Below, piece by piece: positions 58,001-64,000 of a DNA stretch of 64,000 bases. The notes below the pieces were generated by a model. That model was not told the origin of the DNA, ran no database searches, and saw only the letters and a program-made list of their open reading frames with translations. The translations under genes and the position numbers were made by a program. The stretch comes from an uncultured Thiohalocapsa sp. (GTDB lineage: Bacteria; Pseudomonadota; Gammaproteobacteria; Chromatiales; Chromatiaceae). How positions within the stretch are numbered: position 1 is the stretch's first letter; each line of letters opens with the position of its first letter. The stretch spans positions 1 to 64,000 of the forward strand of contig NZ_CAJXYK010000022.1 of the NCBI RefSeq assembly GCF_913063425.1, in the 5' to 3' direction.

Positions 58001-58915
58001 TCAGATGAGGCGCTTCGGCTGCACGCGGCCGTCGTCCAGGATGACCCCGATGCCGAGGAACGCATCCCCGCCGGCGTAGAGCCGCACCAGTCCCTCCGTG
58101 GGCGCCTGCGGCACCAGCACCGGCTGCCCCTGGCGCAGATAGAAAGCCGCATCGGCGGACAGGCGCACCGCCGGGCAATGGCCGAGCACGCTGTCGAGGG
58201 GCAACAGCATGGCATCCAGGGCCTCGAAGCCCTGCTCGGCGGCGGCCTCCACGTCCGCCATGCTGACGAAACGGGTCTCGCCTTCCACATAGGGGCCGAC
58301 GCCCGTGCGCCGCAGCGCCGAGACGTGCGCGCCGCAGCCGAGGGCGGCACCGATCTCCTCCGCCAGCGTGCGCACATAGGTCCCCTTGGAGCAGTGCACG
58401 TCGAGCTCCAGCGTCGGCGGCGTAAAGCCGAGCAGGTCGAGCGCGAAGATCTGCACCTCCCGCGGTGTGCGCTCCACCTCCTTGCCCTCGCGGGCCAGCT
58501 TGTAGAGCCGCTCGCCCTGGTGCTTCACGGCGGAGTACATGGGCGGCAGCTGCTCGATGCGGCCCATGAAGCGTGGCAGCACGGCCTCCACAGCGCCCGC
58601 GTCCACGCCGTCGATGGGACGCGTCTCCAGCACCTGGCCGTCGGCATCGGCGCTGTCGGTGGTGACACCCAGGGTCACGGTCACCCGGTAGCGCTTGTCC
58701 GCATCCAGCAGAAAGGACGAGAACTTGGTGGTCTGCCCCAGGCACAGCGGCAAAAGCCCGGTGGCGAGCGGGTCCAGGCTGCCCGTGTGGCCTGCCTTGG
58801 CGGCCTTGTACAGGCGTTTGACCTGCTGCAGGGCCTGGTTGGAGGAGATCCCGGCCGGCTTGTCCAGCAGCAGGATGCCGTCCACCGGCCGGCCTTTGTT
58901 GCGTCGTCTCGCCAT
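58001..58915 (-). CDS. truB: tRNA pseudouridine-55 synthase
   Basis: TruB makes pseudouridine 55 in the T loop of tRNAs. The 304-residue protein has [14 protein letters not shown], the catalytic Asp in [13 protein letters not shown], and RYRVTVTLG. The C-terminal region with GEGL-type and [16 protein letters not shown] sequence is the PUA-like extension. The start at 58915 ([10 protein letters not shown]) is chosen; the frame also has a GTG at 58933. It lies between rbfA and rpsO. Confidence 0.96.
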   Translation of the reverse strand: MARRRNKGRPVDGILLLDKPAGISSNQALQQVKRLYKAAKAGHTGSLDPLATGLLPLCLGQTTKFSSFLLDADKRYRVTVTLGVTTDSADADGQVLETRPIDGVDAGAVEAVLPRFMGRIEQLPPMYSAVKHQGERLYKLAREGKEVERTPREVQIFALDLLGFTPPTLELDVHCSKGTYVRTLAEEIGAALGCGAHVSALRRTGVGPYVEGETRFVSMADVEAAAEQGFEALDAMLLPLDSVLGHCPAVRLSADAAFYLRQGQPVLVPQAPTEGLVRLYAGGDAFLGIGVILDDGRVQPKRLI

Positions 58916-59020
58916 GCTGGGCGTCTGCTTCACCCGCGTGCGCGGGTCGGCACTCCGTTGGACTGTTGGGTGTACTTGCGTGGAGCCTTGGGACGCGTCT
59001 GCGCGCGCCGGGCGCGGCGC

Positions 59021-59395
59021 TCAGGAGCGCTCGTCGTCGCGCTCGGGCGGCGGCGCCACGCTGTCGATCAGCGCCGCCAAGCGCTCGCCGTCACGCACCG
59101 AGGTGTCGTGAACGAAGTGCAGCTGCGGCACCGTGCGCAGGCGCACCCGCTTAGTCAGCGCCCGGCGCAGAAAGCCGGCCAGAGCGCCGTTCAGCACCTG
59201 CGCCTGCTCATCGCCGCAGTCATCCAGCGGGAAGCAGGTGAAATACACCTTGGCGTGGGACAGATCCCGGCTCACGCGCACCTCCTGCAGGGTCACCGGG
59301 CCGATGCGCGGGTCCTTCACCTCGGCGCGGAGCAGCGTCGCCAGCTCCCGCAGGAGCTCGGCGCCGACGCGCTCGGCGCGGCTGCCGTCGCTCAT
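59021..59395 (-). CDS. rbfA: ribosome-binding factor A
   Basis: RbfA binds the 30S subunit and aids 16S rRNA 5' maturation and cold adaptation. The 124-residue protein has the KH-like fold with ERVGAELLRELATLL, DPRIGPVTLQEVRVSRDLSH, AKVYFTCF and LRTVPQLHFVHDTSV, the family signatures. The start at 59395 follows infB by 31 bases. It is part of the nusA-infB operon. Confidence 0.96.
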   Translation of the reverse strand: MSDGSRAERVGAELLRELATLLRAEVKDPRIGPVTLQEVRVSRDLSHAKVYFTCFPLDDCGDEQAQVLNGALAGFLRRALTKRVRLRTVPQLHFVHDTSVRDGERLAALIDSVAPPPERDDERS

Positions 59396-59426
59396 GGCCC
59401 GGGTACCTCGTGCATCGGTGCGCCCG

Positions 59427-62210
59427 TCACAGCTCCCGCTTCCGCTCGGTGCGCTCGAACACCTCGATCTGGTCGCCGGGCTGCACATCGTTGTAGTTCT
59501 TCACACCGATGCCGCACTCGGTGCCGGCCTTGACCTCGGCGACATCGTCCTTGTACCGGCGCAGGGACTCCAGCGCGCCCTCGTAGATGACCACATTGTC
59601 GCGCAGCACGCGGATCGGGTTGTTCCGCTTGATGACGCCGTCCACCACCATGCAGCCGGCGATGGCGCCGAACTTGGAGGAGCGGAACACGTCGCGCACC
59701 TCGGCCAGACCGATGATCTCCTCGGTGACGATGGGGCTCAGCATGCCGGAGATGGCCTGCTTCACGTCGTCGATGAGCTCGTAGATGATCGAGTAGTAGC
59801 GCAGGTCCAGCCCGTGGGACTCCACCACCCGGCGGGCAGCGGCATCGGCGCGGACGTTGAAGCCGAGCAGGATGGCGTTGGAGGTCACCGCCAGGTTGGC
59901 GTCGGACTCGGTGATACCGCCGACGCCCGCGGCCACCACGGCGACCTTCACCTCGTCGTTGGTCAGCTTCACCAGCGCCTCGCGCAGCGCCTCGACACTG
60001 CCCTGCACGTCCGCCTTCAGGATGATGTTGACGGACTTGGTCTGGCCCTCCTTGAGCTGCGAGAAGAGCTGGTCGAGGTTGGCCGCGCCCTGCTGGTCGA
60101 TGCGCGACTGGCGGTCGCGCTCGGCGCGCAGCTCGGCCACCTCGCGGGCCTTGCGCTCATCGGCGACGGCGATGACGTCGTCGCCCGCGTTGGGCGCCGC
60201 CGACAGGCCCAGCACCTGTACCGGAATGGAGGGACCGGCTTCCTGCACGGCTTGGCCGTTCTCGTCGAACATGGCGCGCACGCGGCCGTACTCCGAGCCG
60301 CTGACGATGGTGTCGCCCTGACGCAGCGTGCCTGACTGCACCAGCACCGTCGCCACCGGGCCGCGGCCTTTCTCGACGCTCGACTCGACGATGGTGCCGT
60401 GGGCGGGGCTGTCCTTGGGTGCCGTCAGCTCCAGCACCTCGGCCTGCAGCAGCACGGCATCGAGCAGGTCGTCGACGCCGTCGCCGGTCTTGGCGGAGAC
60501 CTTCACCAGCATGGTGTCGCCGCCCCATTCCTCGGCGACCACCTCGTGCTGGGTGAGCTCCTGCATCACCCGGTCCGGGTTGGCCTCCGGCTTGTCCATT
60601 TTGTTGACGGCGACCACCAGCGGCACCCCGGACGCCTTGGCGTGCTGGATGGCCTCGATGGTCTGCGGCATGACGCCGTCGTCGGCGGCCACCACCAGGA
60701 TGACGATGTCGGTGACCTTGGCGCCACGGGCGCGCATGGCCGAGAAGGCGGCGTGGCCCGGGGTGTCCAGGAAGGAGATGATCCCCTTGTCCGTCTCGAC
60801 GTGATAGGCGCCGATGTGCTGGGTGATCCCCCCCGCCTCGCCGGCGGTGACCCGCGTGCGGCGGATGTAGTCCAGCAGCGAGGTCTTGCCGTGGTCCACA
60901 TGACCCATGATGGTCACCACCGGCGGCCGCGGCAGGCTCTCGGCCTGCTCGGTCTCTTCGCCCAGCAGCTCCATGACACTGTCCTCGGCGCTTTTCTCCT
61001 TCGCCTCCACGGCGGTGTGACCCATCTCCTCCACCAGCAGCATGGCCGTGTCACGGTCCAGCATCTGGTTGATGGTAACCATCATGCCCTGCTTGAAGAG
61101 CACCTTCACCAGGTCGGCGGCCTTCACCGACATGCGCTGGGCGAGGTCGGCAACGGTGATGGATTCCGGCACCTCCACCTCGCGCACCACCGGCGCCGTC
61201 GGCTTCTGAAACTGGTGCTTGTCGGCGAGCTGCGGGCGACCCGGCTTCTTGCGCCGGCGCACGGACGGGCGTGAGATGACGCCGAGCGCCGCGGCGTCGT
61301 CGTCGTCCACGACGCCACCGCCGGCACGCCTGGACTTGCCGGCGTCCTTCTTGCCCGCCTTCTTGCCGGGCTTCTCCTGCTCGCGCTCGGGACGCTCGGT
61401 GCGCTCACCGCGCTCTTCATGCTTCTTGGCGTGCTTGCGGTGGCGCTCGTGCGCATCCGCATCCGTGGGCACCTCCACCTCGGCAGGCTCGCCCTCGGAC
61501 GCCGCGGGTGCGGCTTCGACCGCTTCGACCGCTTCCTCCGCCTCGGCCGCCGCGCGCTGCTGCGCTTCGCGCTGGGCGCGCTCTTCTGCTTCCTGCCGCT
61601 TGCGCTCCTCTTCTTCCCGGCGGCGGGCTTCTTCCTCGGCGCGCAGCCGCTCCTGCTCCTCCTGCTCGGCCAGGCGGCGCGCATCTTCTTCCGCACGTCG
61701 CGCCTCGAGCTCCGCCCGACGGCGCTGCTCATCGGTGGCGCCGCGCTGCGGCGGGCGCTGCGGCGCCGGCGGTGCGGGCTCCGGGGCCTTGCGTGCCGGG
61801 GCCTCGGCCGTCGGCGCCGGTGCAGGCCGCGGCTCCACCGCAGCCTTGCCCTCGTCGCGGCGCAGCTGGGTGCGCTTGCGGCGCACTTCCACGGAGACGG
61901 TTTTCTGCCCGCGCTGGCTGCCGCCGCCACGGGTGCTGAGCGTCGGCCGCGACGGGCGCGAGGGTGCCGGCCCGCGCCGCGGCTCCGCAGGCTCACGGCG
62001 CGGCGGCGCCGCCCGCTTGGCGGGCTCGTCGCCCTCCTTCTTGCCGTGGCTGCGGCGCAGGTAGTTCAGAAGCTGGAGCTTCTCCTGCTCTGTGATCGTG
62101 GCCTCGGCGGCGTCGGCCGCGATCCCGGCCTCGTTCAGCTGGGCGAGCAACCGCTCCACCGGAATGTTGACCGTGGTGGCAAGTTGTTTGACCGTGACAT
62201 CGCTGCTCAT
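59427..62210 (-). CDS. infB: translation initiation factor IF-2
   Basis: IF-2 is the GTPase that brings formyl-Met-tRNA to the 30S subunit. The 927-residue protein has an N-terminal IF2 domain, then a very long Glu/Arg/Ala-rich coiled region (about 70-310, including [18 protein letters not shown]). The G domain has [12 protein letters not shown] (G1), DTPGHAAF (G3) and NKMDK (G4), followed by domains II-IV. GGAGGTGTCT immediately precedes ATG 62210, preferred over the GTG two codons earlier. The operon order rimP-nusA-infB-rbfA-truB is conserved. Confidence 0.98.
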   Translation of the reverse strand: MSSDVTVKQLATTVNIPVERLLAQLNEAGIAADAAEATITEQEKLQLLNYLRRSHGKKEGDEPAKRAAPPRREPAEPRRGPAPSRPSRPTLSTRGGGSQRGQKTVSVEVRRKRTQLRRDEGKAAVEPRPAPAPTAEAPARKAPEPAPPAPQRPPQRGATDEQRRRAELEARRAEEDARRLAEQEEQERLRAEEEARRREEEERKRQEAEERAQREAQQRAAAEAEEAVEAVEAAPAASEGEPAEVEVPTDADAHERHRKHAKKHEERGERTERPEREQEKPGKKAGKKDAGKSRRAGGGVVDDDDAAALGVISRPSVRRRKKPGRPQLADKHQFQKPTAPVVREVEVPESITVADLAQRMSVKAADLVKVLFKQGMMVTINQMLDRDTAMLLVEEMGHTAVEAKEKSAEDSVMELLGEETEQAESLPRPPVVTIMGHVDHGKTSLLDYIRRTRVTAGEAGGITQHIGAYHVETDKGIISFLDTPGHAAFSAMRARGAKVTDIVILVVAADDGVMPQTIEAIQHAKASGVPLVVAVNKMDKPEANPDRVMQELTQHEVVAEEWGGDTMLVKVSAKTGDGVDDLLDAVLLQAEVLELTAPKDSPAHGTIVESSVEKGRGPVATVLVQSGTLRQGDTIVSGSEYGRVRAMFDENGQAVQEAGPSIPVQVLGLSAAPNAGDDVIAVADERKAREVAELRAERDRQSRIDQQGAANLDQLFSQLKEGQTKSVNIILKADVQGSVEALREALVKLTNDEVKVAVVAAGVGGITESDANLAVTSNAILLGFNVRADAAARRVVESHGLDLRYYSIIYELIDDVKQAISGMLSPIVTEEIIGLAEVRDVFRSSKFGAIAGCMVVDGVIKRNNPIRVLRDNVVIYEGALESLRRYKDDVAEVKAGTECGIGVKNYNDVQPGDQIEVFERTERKREL

Positions 62211-62225
62211 AGACACCTCCGCAAC

Positions 62226-63728
62226 CTAGGCCTGTTCCGACTCGGCGAACCAGGGCTCGCGCGCGGTCATGATGAGTTGGGCGGCCCGCTCTTCGTCCAT
62301 GCCTTCGATCTCCATCAGCTCATCCACGGACTGCTCGGCGAGCTCCTCCATCGACGCAATGCCGCGCCGGGCCAGCGCATAGGCCAGCTCGTCGTCCATG
62401 CCTGCCATGCTGAGCAGGTCGGTGGCCGGTTGGCCCTCGTCGCTCTCGGTGCCGGTGACGGCACGAGTCAGCAGCACGTCCTTCGCGCGCTGGCGCAGGA
62501 GGTCGATGATCTCGTCATCGAACTCGGCGATGCCCGCAAGCTCGGCGGCCGGGACATAGGCCACCTCTTCGATGCTGGTGAAGCCTTCCTCCACCAGCAG
62601 GAAGGCGACATTCTCGTCCACCTGCAGCTGATCCATGAACAGGGAGGCGATGCGCCGGGCCTCCTCCTCGCCCTTGGCGGCGGCGTCCTCCTCGCTCATG
62701 ACGTTCAGCTCCCAGCCCGTGAGCTGGCTCGCCAGGCGCACGTTCTGGCCGCCGCGGCCGATGGCCTGGGACAGATTGTCCTCCTTCACGGCGACATCCA
62801 TGCTGCGGGCGTCCTCGTCGATGACGATGGACATGACGTCCGCCGGGGACATGGCATTGATGACGAACTGTGCCGGGTTCTCGTCCCACTGGATGATGTC
62901 GACCCGCTCGCCGTTCAGCTCGTTGGACACGGCCTGCACACGCGAGCCGCGCATGCCGACACAGGCGCCCACCGGGTCGATGCGCGGGTCCTTGGTGCGC
63001 ACGGCGATCTTCGCCCGCAGGCCCGGGTCGCGGGCGGCGGCGAGAATCTCGATGGTGCCCTCGCCCACCTCCGGCACCTCCAGCTTGAACAGCTCGATGA
63101 GGAGCTGCGGGGCGGTACGGCTCACGAACAGCTGCGGACCCTTGAGCTCGGAGCGCACCTCGTACAGCAGCCCGCGCAGGCGGTCGTTGGGGCGCACGTT
63201 CTCGCGCGGGATCATCTGATCGCGCGGCACCAGGGCCTCGGCGTTACCGCCGAGGTCAAGCACGATGGTACCCCGCTCGGCCTTCTTGACGATGCCCGTC
63301 ACCAGCTCGCCCTGGCGGTGCTGGAACATCTCCACCACCTTGGCCCGCTCGGCCTCGCGCACCTTCTGCACGATGACCTGCTTGGCGGTCTGCGCGGCGA
63401 TACGGCCGAACAGCACCGACTCCATGGGCTCTTCGACGAAGTCGCCGAGCCCGAGCTCGGGGTCCAGCGCCTGCGCGGCGGACAGCGTGATCTGGCGCTC
63501 CGGCGCCTCCAGCGGCTCGCCGTCGTTGTCCTCGACAACTTCCCAGCGCCGGAAGGTCTCGTAGTCGCCGGTCTCCCGGTCGATGGCGACGCGCGCCTCG
63601 ATGTCGCCGCCGTGCTTCTTGCGGGTGGCCGAGGCGAGCGCGGCCTCCATGGCCTCGAAGATGATCTCCTCGGGGACATCCTTCTCGTTGGAGACCGCCT
63701 CCACCACCAGCAAAATGTCTTTACTCAT
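62226..63728 (-). CDS. nusA: transcription elongation/termination factor NusA
   Basis: NusA binds RNA polymerase and nascent RNA to control pausing, termination and antitermination. The 500-residue protein contains the N-terminal polymerase-binding domain ([16 protein letters not shown]), S1 ([19 protein letters not shown]), two KH domains ([17 protein letters not shown] and [14 protein letters not shown]) and two C-terminal acidic HhH-like repeats ([30 protein letters not shown]). It starts 15 bases after rimP and ends 15 bases before infB. Confidence 0.98.
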   Translation of the reverse strand: MSKDILLVVEAVSNEKDVPEEIIFEAMEAALASATRKKHGGDIEARVAIDRETGDYETFRRWEVVEDNDGEPLEAPERQITLSAAQALDPELGLGDFVEEPMESVLFGRIAAQTAKQVIVQKVREAERAKVVEMFQHRQGELVTGIVKKAERGTIVLDLGGNAEALVPRDQMIPRENVRPNDRLRGLLYEVRSELKGPQLFVSRTAPQLLIELFKLEVPEVGEGTIEILAAARDPGLRAKIAVRTKDPRIDPVGACVGMRGSRVQAVSNELNGERVDIIQWDENPAQFVINAMSPADVMSIVIDEDARSMDVAVKEDNLSQAIGRGGQNVRLASQLTGWELNVMSEEDAAAKGEEEARRIASLFMDQLQVDENVAFLLVEEGFTSIEEVAYVPAAELAGIAEFDDEIIDLLRQRAKDVLLTRAVTGTESDEGQPATDLLSMAGMDDELAYALARRGIASMEELAEQSVDELMEIEGMDEERAAQLIMTAREPWFAESEQA

Positions 63729-63743
63729 AGTGTCAACCAGTAA

Positions 63744-64000
63744 TCAGAATTCGGGCACCAGCCGCGCCGTGTCGATCCGCGCGAACGGCAGGGCCAGGCG
63801 CTCGCCGTCGGCGTCCAGCAGCACCGCGTCACCCTCGACGCCGGCGATGCGGCCGTCGAAGCGACGCCGGCCGTCGAGCTTCTCCGCCAGGCGGATACGC
63901 ACCCGGGCTCCGATGAAGCGGCGGAAGTGCTCCAGCTGGAACAGCGGCCGGTCCAGACCGGGCGACGACACCTCCAGGTCGTACTGGCCCGCAATGGGGT
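63744..64000 (-). CDS. rimP: ribosome maturation factor RimP, C-terminal part (cut by window end)
   Basis: RimP assists 30S maturation. Only the last 84 residues are in the window. They include the family signature LEVSSPGLDRPLFQ and the C-terminal SH3-like domain (GARVRIRLAEKLDGRRRFDG, VLLDADGERLALPFARID). The gene enters from beyond 64000 on the minus strand, so its start and promoter are outside. It heads the nusA-infB operon. Confidence 0.95.
   Translation of the reverse strand, partial: PIAGQYDLEVSSPGLDRPLFQLEHFRRFIGARVRIRLAEKLDGRRRFDGRIAGVEGDAVLLDADGERLALPFARIDTARLVPEF

Overview
The window is about 64 kb of GC-rich (roughly two-thirds G+C) chromosome from a free-living gammaproteobacterium. 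The evidence is gene order: cysS divergent from ppiB-lpxH, rpe-gph-trpE, yadG-yadH, mrcB paired with an LpoP-like TPR lipoprotein as in Pseudomonas rather than enterics, and rimP-nusA-infB-rbfA-truB-rpsO-pnp. A NifU-NifS pair behind a sigma54-type promoter with a NifA-type upstream site, a PEP-CTERM protein with its PrsT-type lipoprotein, and many palindromic repeats suggest an Ectothiorhodospiraceae/Chromatiales-like environmental organism. That placement is inference.

Layout. 1-8.4 kb: tRNA-Pro(UGG), folD, an SGNH hydrolase, cysS, ppiB, lpxH, a DUF455 ferritin-like protein and two unknowns. 8.4-16.7 kb, all minus strand: a DinG/YoaA-type helicase, the LpoP-like lipoprotein, PBP1b, the YadGH-type ABC exporter and a small membrane protein. 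16.8-21.1 kb: a PrsT-like lipoprotein overlapping a PEP-CTERM protein, with a near-consensus -24/-12 promoter upstream. 21.2-30.3 kb: a zincin-like protein, the operon Hsp20-like/NTF2-like/mtaB, OsmC, cytochrome b561 with an exported EEP-family nuclease/phosphatase, and methyltransferase-trmO-membrane protein. 30.3-37.8 kb: rpe, gph and trpE separated by repeats and gene remnants, then an FHA/GAF-like protein and rpoH with promoter and terminator. 37.9-45.4 kb: an orphan secretion/efflux adaptor, a 14-cysteine secreted protein, a di-haem peroxidase, nifU and nifS, and a 10-unit tandem hairpin array. 45.9-55 kb is accessory: a 66-aa ORF, a 2OG-Fe(II) oxygenase, a HAD phosphatase plus sulfatase divergent from an AraC regulator, an EamA transporter, a chimeric gene remnant and an AAA/PD-(D/E)XK protein. 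55.2-64 kb is the translation/RNA operon, ending in a partial rimP.

Two themes stand out. Two operons in different parts of the window carry good sigma54-type promoters (PEP-CTERM/prsT and nifUS), consistent with activator-dependent control of exopolysaccharide/surface functions and of nitrogen fixation. Second, a roughly 95-bp dispersed module built from two short hairpins about 28 bp apart occurs four times in intergenic DNA. Its hairpin-spacer unit appears to have been amplified into a 30-bp-period array of ten hairpins just downstream of nifS. Intergenic spaces also hold at least three recognisable gene remnants (DUF29, YpfJ-type metallopeptidase, and an FGE-fold fragment fused to another family), so this genome decays genes in place between housekeeping loci.
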